A DNA stretch of 26,493 nt, from positions 1 to 26,493 of the forward strand of contig DHTF01000047.1 of NCBI GenBank assembly GCA_002411515.1, written 5' to 3'. Both the position numbers and the translations under genes were made by a program. Of the stretch, positions 1 to 7,447 are shown one piece after another. The notes beneath the pieces were generated by a model. It saw nothing but the letters and a program-made list of their open reading frames with translations, ran no database searches and was not told where the DNA came from. Source of the DNA: Proteiniphilum sp. UBA5267 (GTDB taxonomy: Bacteria > Bacteroidota > Bacteroidia > Bacteroidales > Dysgonomonadaceae). Positions within the stretch are counted from its first letter, which is position 1. Each line of letters opens with the position of its first letter.

Positions 1-58
1 TCGAACCCTCGACCCATTGATTAAGAGTCAATTGCTCTACCAACTGAGCTACGGAGTC
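1..58 (-). tRNA. tRNA-Lys (anticodon CUU), 3' end cut by window edge
   Basis: On the minus strand the cloverleaf begins with acceptor strand GACTCCG, then U8-A9 and a D arm with the usual AGCTCAGTTGGTAGAGC. The anticodon stem closes a CTCTTAA loop, giving anticodon CUU (lysine). The T arm starts as GAGGGTTCGA and runs off the window start, so the 3' acceptor strand is not seen. A TAnnTTTG box lies 13 nt upstream. Confidence 0.93.
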
Positions 59-71
59 ATTTTTAAAGGCA

Positions 72-79
72 CAAAGGTA
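72..79 (-). promoter_or_regulatory. Bacteroidota -7 box of the tRNA-Lys gene
   Basis: The minus strand reads TACCTTTG, an exact match to the Bacteroidota -7 consensus TAnnTTTG. It lies 13 nt before the first base of tRNA-Lys, so initiation would fall a few bases before the mature 5' end. No convincing -33 TTTG lies at the expected 19-21 nt distance, so the call rests on the -7 box and its placement. Confidence 0.55.
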
Positions 80-95
80 CGTATATTTTGGAAAT

Positions 96-127
96 AAAAA
101 AGGAACAAACCTGAAAAATTTGTTCCT
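96..127 (-). terminator. Rho-independent terminator downstream of the HU gene
   Basis: A perfect 9-bp stem (AGGAACAAA at 101-109 pairing with TTTGTTCCT at 119-127) encloses a 9-nt loop. On the minus strand it is followed by a run of six U. It lies 24 nt after the HU stop codon and ahead of the tRNA-Lys promoter, so it separates the two units. On the plus strand the hairpin is followed by CTTTTTATT, so it may work in both directions. Confidence 0.8.
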
Positions 128-150
128 CTTTTTATTCCACAACTACGCCC

Positions 151-417
151 TTAGAGATTTGACAGTTCAGATCCGGCTTTGAACTTGGCTGTTTTCTTTG
201 CAGGAATGTTGATGGGCTTCTTTGTACGGGGATTGATGCCTTTTCTGGCACTTCTTTCTGACACAGAGAATGTGCCAAACCCAACCAAAACCACTTTTCC
301 ACCGGCTTTCACTTCTGCAGAGATGGTTTCAAGTGTAGCGTCCAATGCTTTCTTGGCATCCACTTTGCTAAGGCCTGATTGTTCAGCAATAGCACTAATT
401 AGTTCTGATTTATTCAT
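151..417 (-). CDS. hup: HU-family histone-like DNA-binding protein
   Basis: An 88-residue protein of normal HU length. HU/IHF proteins are dimeric nucleoid proteins that bend DNA non-specifically. The start MNKSELISAIAE is the canonical HU N terminus. The DNA-binding arm is clear: VGFGTFSVSERSARKG, then NPRTKKP with the intercalating proline and INIPAK. The open frame continues 31 codons upstream, but that extension is hydrophobic and unlike HU, and the mapped promoter lies inside it, so the ATG at 417 was chosen. It has its own promoter (480-510) and terminator (96-127), which suggests a single-gene unit. HU and IHF-like paralogues are hard to separate by eye; the short form without extra tails favours HU. 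Confidence 0.93.
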   Translation of the reverse strand: MNKSELISAIAEQSGLSKVDAKKALDATLETISAEVKAGGKVVLVGFGTFSVSERSARKGINPRTKKPINIPAKKTAKFKAGSELSNL

Positions 418-479
418 AAGAAACGTAAATAAAAAAATTAAACATACATATAAGTCAAGGCTCAGCCCTGTTTTGCCGT

Positions 480-510
480 CAAATATAAGTGATAAATCGA
501 AAACAATCAA
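480..510 (-). promoter_or_regulatory. Promoter of the HU gene (TTG-N20-TATATTTG)
   Basis: On the minus strand a TTG (-33 element, plus positions 508-510) is followed after 20 nt by TATATTTG (480-487), an exact TAnnTTTG -7 box. The spacing is typical for Bacteroidota sigma-A promoters. The start point would be near 473-475, giving a leader of about 56 nt before the HU ATG. Confidence 0.65.
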
Positions 511-592
511 GAAAAAAGATAAAAAGTATTTGATTTTCTAAAAAAAAACCTTTTTATGGGTCAAAAAACCTCACCAGCTGCGAAATAATCCG

Positions 593-600
593 TATTTTTG
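593..600 (+). promoter_or_regulatory. -7 box of the rhomboid operon
   Basis: TATTTTTG matches TAnnTTTG exactly and ends 23 nt before the ATG of the first rhomboid gene, implying a short leader. The region 570-575 does not offer a good -33 TTTG. Confidence 0.5.
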
Positions 601-623
601 CGCCTCAACATCTGATTATAACA

Positions 624-1301
624 ATGAACAATTATAGAAACAGCTTTACCGGTGTATTGCCTCTGGTCACCAAAAATATCATCATCATCAACGGGATTAT
701 TTGGCTGGCACAGTTTGTACTGTTAAGTAGAGGAGGCGTCGACCTGTCACGATTTCTCGGTCTTCACTTTCCCGCCTCTCCCAATTTTCGCATCTATCAG
801 CTGGTCACCTATATGTTCTTGCACGACCCCTCCTCCTTTTCGCACGTTTTCTTTAATATGTTTGCAGTTTTCATGTTCGGTCGAACACTCGAACAGGTTT
901 GGGGACCAAAGCGTTTTCTTACTTATTACCTGATTACCGGCATCGGTGCGGGGCTCATACAGCTGCTGATTATTTTCATCCGCGCACAGGCTGTGATGCC
1001 ACAAGAAATGTTCCCGTTGATCAGCAGCGTCACGGTAGGTGCATCAGGTGCAGTTTTTGGCATATTGCTGGCATTTGGAATGTTGTTCCCCAATGCGGAG
1101 CTTTTTATTATCCCGTTCCCGTTCCCCATCAAAGCTAAATGGTTTGTAGTAGGATACGGTCTGCTGGAACTTATTTTCGGCGTAGCCAACAGATCGGGTG
1201 ATAATGTAGCACATTTCGCCCATTTGGGGGGAATGCTCTTCGGTATATTCTTGATTTTGTACTGGAAAAAAAGGGACAAAAGGTATGGCAGGTATTATTG
1301 A
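624..1301 (+). CDS. Rhomboid-family intramembrane serine protease (first of tandem pair)
   Basis: A 225-residue polytopic membrane protein of the rhomboid family, which cleaves transmembrane substrates inside the bilayer with a Ser-His dyad. The catalytic serine is S141 in GASG (139-142), and the catalytic histidine is H200 in the last core helix (HFAHLGGMLFG). The second-helix motif HVFFNMFAVFMFG (His and Asn of the oxyanion region) is present around residues 74-86. The protein ends in a short basic tail (KKRDKRYGRYY). The next gene starts inside its last 17 nt, so translation is probably coupled. Substrates cannot be deduced. Confidence 0.9.
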   Translation: MNNYRNSFTGVLPLVTKNIIIINGIIWLAQFVLLSRGGVDLSRFLGLHFPASPNFRIYQLVTYMFLHDPSSFSHVFFNMFAVFMFGRTLEQVWGPKRFLTYYLITGIGAGLIQLLIIFIRAQAVMPQEMFPLISSVTVGASGAVFGILLAFGMLFPNAELFIIPFPFPIKAKWFVVGYGLLELIFGVANRSGDNVAHFAHLGGMLFGIFLILYWKKRDKRYGRYY

Positions 1302-2172
1302 CACACTCAAATATAAATATAAGACGGGCAGTGTAATGACCAGGCTCATCTTTATCAACACGGCCATTTTTGTCATTCTGAAGATTATCGGTGTGATATT
1401 CACCCTGTTTAACATCAGCAGCCTCGATCTTATAGTCTTCCTGGGAATACCCTCAGATATTCCGCTGCTACTAAGCCACCTATGGTCACTCATTACCTAT
1501 ATGTTCGTGCATGAGGGGTTTCTACACCTTCTCTTTAACATGCTCTGGCTCTATTGGTTCGGACAGATCTTCCTGCAGTATTTCTCCGGTCGCTCGCTGG
1601 GTAGTCTCTACCTGTTGGGTGGTCTGGCCGGGGCATTGCTCTACGTGATTGCCTTCAATACAATTCCCTATTACATGGACATGGGACGAGGATGGATGAT
1701 CGGTGCCTCGGCATCGGTGATGGCCATCGTGATGGGAGCAGCCTTTTACCGTCCCGATGTACAGCTGCACCTCCTTCTGTTGGGTCCGGTAAAAATTGTT
1801 TACATTGCCATTTTTGCCTTTGTACTTGATTTTCTCTCCTTAGGCGACGCCACCAATCCGGGCGGTCACGTGGCACACATTGGTGGCGCTCTGTTGGGAT
1901 ATATGTTTGCCATACAGTACAAAAATGGGAGAGACATTACCCACTGGATGAGCAAATTAATTGATGGTTTTGTGGGGATGTTCAAACCGCATCAAAAGAA
2001 GTCGAAAATGAGGGTTGAACATGCACGCAATGAGACCGACTGGGACTATAACAAACGCAGGCATAGTGAGCAGGAAGAGATTGATGCGATTCTCGATAAA
2101 CTGAAACAATCGGGATATAGCAGTCTTTCAGCAGACGAAAAAAAGAAGCTTTTTGATGCGAGCAAAAAATAA
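1285..2172 (+). CDS. Rhomboid-family protease with cytosolic C-terminal tail (second of pair)
   Basis: A 295-residue rhomboid-family protein. The dyad is intact: S142 in GASA (140-143) and H198 in GGHVAHIGGALLG. The usual GxSG is GASA, so the glycine after the nucleophile is replaced by alanine. The second-helix motif HLLFNMLWLYWFG lies near residues 81-93. After the last helix, a charged tail of about 80 residues ends in a helical segment (EIDAILDKLKQSGYSSLS), which resembles the DUF6576-type tail seen on Bacteroidota rhomboids; that name is from memory. It overlaps its upstream and downstream neighbours by 17 nt each, so the three genes form one translationally coupled operon. Confidence 0.87.
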   Translation: MAGIIDTLKYKYKTGSVMTRLIFINTAIFVILKIIGVIFTLFNISSLDLIVFLGIPSDIPLLLSHLWSLITYMFVHEGFLHLLFNMLWLYWFGQIFLQYFSGRSLGSLYLLGGLAGALLYVIAFNTIPYYMDMGRGWMIGASASVMAIVMGAAFYRPDVQLHLLLLGPVKIVYIAIFAFVLDFLSLGDATNPGGHVAHIGGALLGYMFAIQYKNGRDITHWMSKLIDGFVGMFKPHQKKSKMRVEHARNETDWDYNKRRHSEQEEIDAILDKLKQSGYSSLSADEKKKLFDASKK

Positions 2173-3277
2173 AAAAATAAGATTCCGCGACATCGTCATA
2201 TGGATAATCTTTGCGACCAATGTAGCAGCCATTATCCTGCTTTTCTGTTCTTTCTTATCCTGGAAAATCTCTCCGCTAGAAACCAACCTTTTCTCATACA
2301 TAGGCCTGGGTTTTGGGTTGATACTCCTGTTGAATGTATGTTACCTGGTTTTCTGGATACTTGTTTCAAAATGGAAGCTGGCATTGGTCTCATTGGTGTC
2401 CCTCCTGTTGTGTTACAAGCCTGTCAGCACTTTTTTTCCGATGCATCTCTTCCCTGATGAGGCTCCTGATGGGACAGTGAAGATTCTGACATACAATGTA
2501 CAAGGATTTCCGGAAGAACGGGATAAAAATTCTGCGGAACATCCCATTCTCGATTATATTGCCAGCACCGATGCCGACATAGTCTGTCTGCAAGAATACC
2601 TGGTGAGCAAGACCGGCCAATCCATCTTTTCACAACGAGATGTGAACCGGATACTCAACAAGTACCCCTACCGTTCCGTCACCGGTTTGGAATCTTCGGG
2701 AAAATATCATATCTTCGGACTGGCATGCTTCTCAAAATTCCCAATCGAAAAGACGTATGAGGTGGTATTTGAGTCCTCCTACAACGGAGCGGCAGTTTAC
2801 ACTATCAACATAGCGGGAGAAAAATATACAGTCGCCAACATACATCTGGAGTCGAATAGCATCAAAGCGGAAGATAAAAAGCTCTATAGCGATTTCATTC
2901 AAAACTCCGATTCGGTAAAGCTGGAAGCAATAACAACCAACATCCGGACCCGGCTGGGAGGAGCCTACCGGATGCGGGCACGCCAAGTAGAAAAAGTAAA
3001 ACAATACGTCGACAAGCAACAGACAAAAGGGACGATTATCTGTGGTGACTTTAACGATACGCCCATTTCATATGCTTATAGTCAAATGAAGAAGGGCTTA
3101 AAGGATGCCTATGTTTCCACCGCTTTTGGCCCCGGCATCACCTATCACGAGGATCTTTTTTTGTTTCGGATCGATCACATCATGCACAGCAAAAACATCA
3201 AGGCATTCAAAACAAAGGTCGATAAGATTAAGTTTTCAGATCATTATCCACTCAGAACCTCTCTGAAACTGGAATGA
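2156..3277 (+). CDS. Endonuclease/exonuclease/phosphatase (EEP) family membrane protein
   Basis: A 373-residue protein with two or three N-terminal hydrophobic segments (about 13-34, 46-70 and 75-90) followed by an EEP-fold domain (about 106-373). The metal and catalytic residues of the DNase I/APE1-like fold are visible: N114 in LTYNVQGF, E147 in DIVCLQE, H230 in VANIHLES, D298 and N300 in CGDFND, D340 in RIDHI, and the terminal SDH at 361-363. The family covers nucleases, sphingomyelinases and inositol-phosphate phosphatases; nothing here identifies the substrate. The predicted membrane anchor suggests an extracytoplasmic hydrolase. The ATG at 2156 was preferred to the TTG one codon upstream. 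It overlaps the preceding rhomboid gene by 17 nt. Confidence 0.85.
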   Translation: MRAKNKKIRFRDIVIWIIFATNVAAIILLFCSFLSWKISPLETNLFSYIGLGFGLILLLNVCYLVFWILVSKWKLALVSLVSLLLCYKPVSTFFPMHLFPDEAPDGTVKILTYNVQGFPEERDKNSAEHPILDYIASTDADIVCLQEYLVSKTGQSIFSQRDVNRILNKYPYRSVTGLESSGKYHIFGLACFSKFPIEKTYEVVFESSYNGAAVYTINIAGEKYTVANIHLESNSIKAEDKKLYSDFIQNSDSVKLEAITTNIRTRLGGAYRMRARQVEKVKQYVDKQQTKGTIICGDFNDTPISYAYSQMKKGLKDAYVSTAFGPGITYHEDLFLFRIDHIMHSKNIKAFKTKVDKIKFSDHYPLRTSLKLE

Positions 3278-3332
3278 CCCATGAAAAAGCTGATGATGTG
3301 AGCATGAATTTCGATCTGCGAAGCAGCAAAGC

Positions 3333-3361
3333 AACTAATAAGAAAATAAACTAATAAGAAA
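3333..3361 (+). repeat. Two direct copies of a 13-mer (16-nt period) in front of queD
   Basis: AACTAATAAGAAA occurs at 3333-3345 and again at 3349-3361, directly before the queD ATG at 3363. The second copy places a weak purine-rich ribosome-binding stretch (AAGAAAG) at the start codon. It may be a local duplication; no regulatory role can be read from it. Confidence 0.6.
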
Positions 3362-3362
3362 G

Positions 3363-3728
3363 ATGTACAAAATAAGCAAAGAATTTTCATTTTCAGCAGC
3401 ACATTCGCTTGATGGGTTGCCCGATGACCATCCTTGCAGCCGATTGCATGGCCACAATTACGTGGTTACCGTCCACCTGCGGGCCAAAGAATTAAATAAA
3501 CAGGGTTTCGTACGGGATTACAACGAATTGCGTGTCGTGAAAACCTATATCGATTCCACCCTCGACCACAGGAACCTGAACGACATCCTTGCACCACATA
3601 ACTCGTCGGCTGAGAATATCGCCAAAATGTTGTACGACCGATTCAAGCCGCAGTTGCCGGAGTTGTACGCAATAGAAGTAAGTGAAACACCCAAAACATC
3701 AGCGATCTATGAACCTGAATGTGAATGA
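3363..3728 (+). CDS. queD: 6-carboxy-5,6,7,8-tetrahydropterin synthase QueD
   Basis: A 121-residue enzyme of the 6-pyruvoyl-tetrahydropterin synthase fold. QueD converts dihydroneopterin triphosphate to 6-carboxytetrahydropterin, the second step of 7-deazaguanine (preQ0, queuosine) synthesis. Zinc ligands H14, H29 and H31 (in HGHNY) are present, with the QueD-type catalytic cysteine C25 (HPCSRLHGH). The D68-H69 pair lies in LDHRNLND and the substrate-binding glutamate is E105 (AIEVSETP). The next pathway enzyme, queE, overlaps its end by 20 nt, which strongly supports QueD over a biopterin enzyme. Confidence 0.93.
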   Translation: MYKISKEFSFSAAHSLDGLPDDHPCSRLHGHNYVVTVHLRAKELNKQGFVRDYNELRVVKTYIDSTLDHRNLNDILAPHNSSAENIAKMLYDRFKPQLPELYAIEVSETPKTSAIYEPECE

Positions 3729-4290
3729 AATATTCTATTCACTTCAAGGTGAAGGAGGGCGCACTGGTCAGGCTTCCATCTTCATCAGGCTGGCCAAGTG
3801 CAACTTGGCCTGTAGCTTTTGCGACACCGACTTCGAACGGGGAATAAAAATGACTACGGACGAGTTACTCGAAGAAATTAACCGGTATGGGTGCAAATGG
3901 ATCATCTGGACTGGGGGTGAACCGGCACTGCAACTGACAGATGCCATCGTGACTTTTTTTAAGGAAGCGGGATACCTGCAAGCCATAGAGACCAACGGTA
4001 CAAGGAAAATCCCCGCCGGCATCGACTACATCACATGCAGCCCCAAACAGGATTTTGAAAAAGTAAGGGAGCTGATTCCCCGGGTGGATGAATTGCGTTT
4101 CCCCATGCAAAAGGGCGATCCCCTGCCCAACATCGCAATTCTTCCTGAGACGACACGTTACCTGCTTAGCCCCATTTTCGACAACGATCGCATCATTCCA
4201 GAGAACGTGGACTATTGTATTTCATTGATCAAAGATAACCCGGTATGGGCATTGAGCCTTCAAACTCATAAACTGATCGGTATCCGTTGA
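3709..4290 (+). CDS. queE: 7-carboxy-7-deazaguanine synthase QueE (radical SAM)
   Basis: A 193-residue radical-SAM enzyme that turns 6-carboxytetrahydropterin into 7-carboxy-7-deazaguanine. The N terminus NEIFYSLQGEGGRTGQ is a QueE signature. The iron-sulfur cluster motif CX3CX2C is at C31, C35 and C38 (CNLACSFCD), and WTGGEPAL (67-74) is the SAM-binding GGEP motif. The ATG at 3709 puts the first conserved residues at the N terminus; an in-frame ATG at 3682 would add nine unconserved residues. It overlaps queD by 20 nt and is followed after 1 nt by the RNase Z gene. The next pathway enzyme, QueC, is not in this window. Confidence 0.93.
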   Translation: MNLNVNEIFYSLQGEGGRTGQASIFIRLAKCNLACSFCDTDFERGIKMTTDELLEEINRYGCKWIIWTGGEPALQLTDAIVTFFKEAGYLQAIETNGTRKIPAGIDYITCSPKQDFEKVRELIPRVDELRFPMQKGDPLPNIAILPETTRYLLSPIFDNDRIIPENVDYCISLIKDNPVWALSLQTHKLIGIR

Positions 4291-4291
4291 C

Positions 4292-5206
4292 ATGACGAAG
4301 TTTGAGATAACCATATTGGGTTGCGGATCGGCTATGCCTACCACCCTGCATCATCCACCTTCGCAACTAATCGACATCGATGAAAAGCTGTTCATGATCG
4401 ATTGCGGCGAAGGTACTCAGCTACAGATGCGGAAATATAAAGCACGCATGAGCAAACTCCACACTCTTTTTATCTCGCACCTACACGGAGATCATATCTT
4501 CGGCTTGCCCGGCCTGATCTCTACACTCAGCCTGCTAGGAAGAACAGCCGATCTGAACATCTATGCCCATAAGGAGATTGATTTTCTCTTGAATCCGCTC
4601 CTTACGTACCTAGGCAACCATTTGTCTTTTAAAATAAACGTCTTTCAGCTGAATCCCAACAGCGAAGAACTGCTTTTTGAAAACAAAACGTTAAGAGTAA
4701 CCTCATTCCCGCTAAAACACCGCATCGACGCGAACGGATTTCTTTTTGAACGGAAAGAGTCCCCACGCCACATAAATCGCGGGATGATCGACTTTTATCA
4801 TATCCCTGTGAAGCAGGTACAGGAGATTAAAAACGGAGCAGACTACCTTACACCCGACGGTAATCTCATCCTCAATGAGCACCTCACCTACCCAGGCAAC
4901 CCCGCCAGAAGGTATGCATACTGTTCTGACACCTCTTATGCACCCGAGATCATCCCTTATATAAAAAATGTGGATCTGCTTTATCATGAGGCCACGTTTG
5001 CAGAGAGTGAACGGACGCGTGCAGAAGAGACATTCCACTCCACTGCCCGTCAAGCTGCTGAAATAGCCATGGAAGCGGGAGTGAAAAAGCTGATAATCGG
5101 CCATTATTCATCACGCTACAGCGAGATAGGGACACTCCTAAAAGAGGCAGTAGCTGTTTTTCCTCATACTGAACTTGCCATTGAGGGAAAAATAGTATCT
5201 TTGTGA
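4292..5206 (+). CDS. rnz: Ribonuclease Z (tRNA 3'-endonuclease)
   Basis: A 304-residue protein, the normal length for short-form tRNase Z of the metallo-beta-lactamase fold, which removes the 3' trailer from tRNA precursors. The zinc motif HxHxDH is at residues 63-68 (SHLHGDHIFGLPGL), the hallmark of the family. Further metal-site motifs are YCSDTSY, YHEATF and the terminal GHYSSRYSE. It starts 1 nt after queE, so it is co-transcribed with two tRNA-modification precursor genes. Its last codons contain a TATCTTTG box that may serve the next gene. Confidence 0.93.
   Translation: MTKFEITILGCGSAMPTTLHHPPSQLIDIDEKLFMIDCGEGTQLQMRKYKARMSKLHTLFISHLHGDHIFGLPGLISTLSLLGRTADLNIYAHKEIDFLLNPLLTYLGNHLSFKINVFQLNPNSEELLFENKTLRVTSFPLKHRIDANGFLFERKESPRHINRGMIDFYHIPVKQVQEIKNGADYLTPDGNLILNEHLTYPGNPARRYAYCSDTSYAPEIIPYIKNVDLLYHEATFAESERTRAEETFHSTARQAAEIAMEAGVKKLIIGHYSSRYSEIGTLLKEAVAVFPHTELAIEGKIVSL
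5175..5203 (+). promoter_or_regulatory. Possible promoter inside the 3' end of rnz
   Basis: TTG at 5175-5177 and TATCTTTG at 5196-5203 are separated by 18 nt; the second is an exact TAnnTTTG match. It lies 18 nt before the ATG of the small secreted-protein gene. The 11-mer TATCTTTGTGA is shared with the stronger asd promoter. It overlaps coding sequence, so chance is possible. Confidence 0.4.
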
Positions 5207-5221
5207 GGTGATCCAAATTTT

Positions 5222-5539
5222 ATGAAACGTCTCTATGCCATTCTTTTAACAACCCTACTGTTGGTTGGAAGGGGATTTCCGCTCTTGCCGCAGGTAAATC
5301 CCGAAAGGAGTGTGATGGAGACACCGGCGCCGGAGAAGGTTAACATAAAGCTGTCGGAGAACCGGCTCACCATCGAGAATCTGCCCAAAGACGATATTCT
5401 GGAAATTTACAACATCATGGGTGTGAAAGTATTCAGCCGCCGTGTGAAAGCTGGGACCAATGAGTACACCCTCTCCTTGCCAAAAGGGTTTTACATCCTG
5501 AAAATTGGGAAGATCACAAAAAAAATCGCCATCAGTTGA
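5222..5539 (+). CDS. Small secreted protein resembling a lone type IX secretion C-terminal domain
   Basis: A 105-residue protein. Residues 1 to about 24 form a signal peptide (MKRLYAILLTTLLLVG). A short linker rich in Pro and Glu follows, then a beta-rich segment (about 45-105) with the features of a T9SS type A sorting domain: LEIYNIMGVKVFSRRV, a KAGTNEYTLSLPKGFYILKIG stretch and a terminal KKIAIS. Such domains normally sit at the end of large cargo proteins; here there is almost nothing before it. It could be a degraded cargo remnant, a decoy or carrier for the secretion machinery, or an unrelated small periplasmic protein. It starts 15 nt after rnz. Confidence 0.65.
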   Translation: MKRLYAILLTTLLLVGRGFPLLPQVNPERSVMETPAPEKVNIKLSENRLTIENLPKDDILEIYNIMGVKVFSRRVKAGTNEYTLSLPKGFYILKIGKITKKIAIS

Positions 5540-5554
5540 ATTTAACATTTTCAT

Positions 5555-5587
5555 TTTGTTACTTCCATTCCCTTTTTTATATCTTTG
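5555..5587 (+). promoter_or_regulatory. Promoter of asd (TTTG-N21-TATCTTTG)
   Basis: TTTG at 5555-5558 and TATCTTTG at 5580-5587 are 21 nt apart. Both elements and the spacing match the Bacteroidota vegetative promoter consensus closely. It gives a leader of about 40-45 nt before the asd ATG at 5637, and is the best promoter match seen in the window. Confidence 0.75.
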
Positions 5588-5636
5588 TGATCTTTATTTC
5601 GTGTATAAATGGTTATCAACATAAAAAATTAATCAT

Positions 5637-6635
5637 ATGAACATCGCTATTGTAGGTACCAGCGGAGCTGTAGGTCAGGAATTACTCCGCGTACTGGAAG
5701 AGAGAAATTTCCCCCTGGATGAATTGCATTTGTTTGGCTCTTCAAGAAGTGCTGGAACCACTTATATTTTTAAAGGGAAAAAGATTACCGTGAAGGAGCT
5801 GCAGCACAACGACGACTTCAAGGATATCGACATAGCGTTTGTATCTGCCGGAGGAGGCACCTCACTGGAATATGCCGAAACCATTACCAAATACGGCGCC
5901 ATCATGATCGACAACTCCAGCGCTTTCCGCATGGAGGAAGATGTTCCGCTCGTGGTGCCCGAGGTGAACGCCGAGGATGCGCTCAACACACCACGCGGCA
6001 TCATCGCTAATCCCAACTGCACCACCGCACAGCTGGTTGTTGCGTTGAAGGCAATAGAAGATATCACCCACATTAAAAAAGTCCACATCGCTACTTATCA
6101 GGCCGCCTCGGGCGCCGGAGCCGCTGCCATGCAGGAACTGGAAAAGCAGTACACCCAACTGGTTAACGGAGAACAACCAACGATTTCGAAGTTCGCTTAT
6201 CAATTGGCATACAACCTGATTCCGCAGGTCGATGTTTTCACCGATAACGGATACACGAAGGAGGAGATGAAAATGTTCAATGAAACACGCAAGATCATGC
6301 ACTCCAATATTGAGGTGAGTGCCACCTGTGTGCGTGTTCCGGTGATGCGCGCCCATTCAGAAGCCATCTGGATTGAGACCGAGCGTCCAGTATCACTGGA
6401 AGAGGCTCGTACCGCCTTCAGCAACGCCAAAGGGGTGGTGGTGATCGACAACCCCGCCAATAAAGAGTATCCCATGCCGTTGGATCTCTCTGGCAAAGAT
6501 CCTGTCTACGTGGGCCGCATCCGCAAGGACCTGACCAACGAGAACGGACTGACTTTCTGGACTGTTTCAGACCAGATTCGCAAGGGTGCGGCACTTAATG
6601 CCGTGCAAATTGCCGAGTATCTGATCCGTCAATAA
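5637..6635 (+). CDS. asd: Aspartate-semialdehyde dehydrogenase
   Basis: A 332-residue cytosolic enzyme that reduces aspartyl phosphate to aspartate semialdehyde with NADPH. It stands at the branch to lysine/diaminopimelate, threonine and methionine. The N-terminal Rossmann motif is [11 protein letters not shown] (7-17). The active-site cysteine is C128 in NPNCTTAQ, the substrate loop is [12 protein letters not shown], and the catalytic histidine is H240 in [10 protein letters not shown]. Length and motifs are complete. It has its own promoter and ends 8 nt from the stop of the convergent znuC-like gene, with no clear terminator hairpin in the gap. Confidence 0.95.
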   Translation: MNIAIVGTSGAVGQELLRVLEERNFPLDELHLFGSSRSAGTTYIFKGKKITVKELQHNDDFKDIDIAFVSAGGGTSLEYAETITKYGAIMIDNSSAFRMEEDVPLVVPEVNAEDALNTPRGIIANPNCTTAQLVVALKAIEDITHIKKVHIATYQAASGAGAAAMQELEKQYTQLVNGEQPTISKFAYQLAYNLIPQVDVFTDNGYTKEEMKMFNETRKIMHSNIEVSATCVRVPVMRAHSEAIWIETERPVSLEEARTAFSNAKGVVVIDNPANKEYPMPLDLSGKDPVYVGRIRKDLTNENGLTFWTVSDQIRKGAALNAVQIAEYLIRQ

Positions 6636-6643
6636 CCCGCCTC

Positions 6644-7447
6644 TCACTTCATCGTGTCATCGTGTAGATGCGGTTCTGTATGTGAATGATCGTGTTGCAG
6701 TAGCACCCGATGTGGAAGTGCACCGTGCCCCAATATTTCGATGGGGCACGATTCGTAGGCATTATTCAGCCACTCCTGTGATATATTGGAACCCGAATGA
6801 TAGTGGAGCCCCTGGTTCACACAGGCTATATTTTTCACCTGGGAGATGATGGTCCCTACATCGTGCGATACAAGCATAATAGCGATATCCTTATTGATAT
6901 CGCCCAGTAGTTTGTAGAAATTGGTTTCGAAAAGCTTGTCCACGTAGGTGCTCGGTTCATCCAGAATAATCAGCTTCGGGCTGTCGATGATGGCTCTTCC
7001 CAGAAGCACCCGCTGGAGCTGACCACCCGAAAGTTCACCGATAGAGCGCGACAACAGATGCTCAACGCCCAGTCGCTCTGCCACACCTTTCACCTTTTGC
7101 TTATCCTTTGCGGAATACCTTCCAAAACGATGTCCCGGAGGCGTGAGGCCCGACAGGATCACATCCGACACGGAAATAGGAAATTTTTTGTCGATCTGGT
7201 TAATCTGGGGGAGGTAACCGATGTTCATGGAAGACACCTTTTGTCCCTTCTCGAAGAAAGTGATGGCCCCCGGTTGTGATTTCAACAGCCCCAGAATCGA
7301 TTTAAGGAGTGTGGTCTTTCCTCCTCCATTTGGTCCGATGATGCCGAGAAAATCATCGTCATAGATGGTCAAAGATACCTCCTTCAACACATTTGGCTTG
7401 TTTTCATAACCAACGGTCAGGTTCTTTATTTCAATTAGTTTATTCAT
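6644..7447 (-). CDS. znuC: Zinc/manganese-type metal ABC transporter ATP-binding protein
   Basis: A 267-residue ABC ATPase. Walker A is GPNGGGKT (38-45), the signature LSGGQLQR (139-146), Walker B LIILDE (159-164), and a switch histidine lies in LVSHDV. The signature, the size and the adjoining metal-binding lipoprotein place it in the ZnuC/MntB/TroB group. The C-terminal tail is histidine-rich (HDHSHTEPHLHDD), as in zinc transporters. It overlaps the binding-protein gene by 8 nt. No permease gene adjoins: downstream is the convergent asd. Zinc is favoured over manganese because of the two histidine-rich stretches, but specificity is inferred. Confidence 0.85.
   Translation of the reverse strand: MNKLIEIKNLTVGYENKPNVLKEVSLTIYDDDFLGIIGPNGGGKTTLLKSILGLLKSQPGAITFFEKGQKVSSMNIGYLPQINQIDKKFPISVSDVILSGLTPPGHRFGRYSAKDKQKVKGVAERLGVEHLLSRSIGELSGGQLQRVLLGRAIIDSPKLIILDEPSTYVDKLFETNFYKLLGDINKDIAIMLVSHDVGTIISQVKNIACVNQGLHYHSGSNISQEWLNNAYESCPIEILGHGALPHRVLLQHDHSHTEPHLHDDTMK

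Noticed and set aside
418..510. N-terminal extension of the HU reading frame by 31 codons
   Set aside because: The extension is hydrophobic and unlike HU, and the best promoter (480-510) lies inside it; HU normally begins at MNKSEL.
179..541. Open frame of 120 codons opposite the HU gene
   Set aside because: Mirror of HU coding sequence with no domain, promoter or ribosome-binding support.
6636..6660. Short direct repeat TCATCGTG beside the asd/znuC convergent junction as a terminator
   Set aside because: It is a direct, not an inverted, repeat, lies partly inside znuC coding sequence, and no hairpin with a U-run is present.
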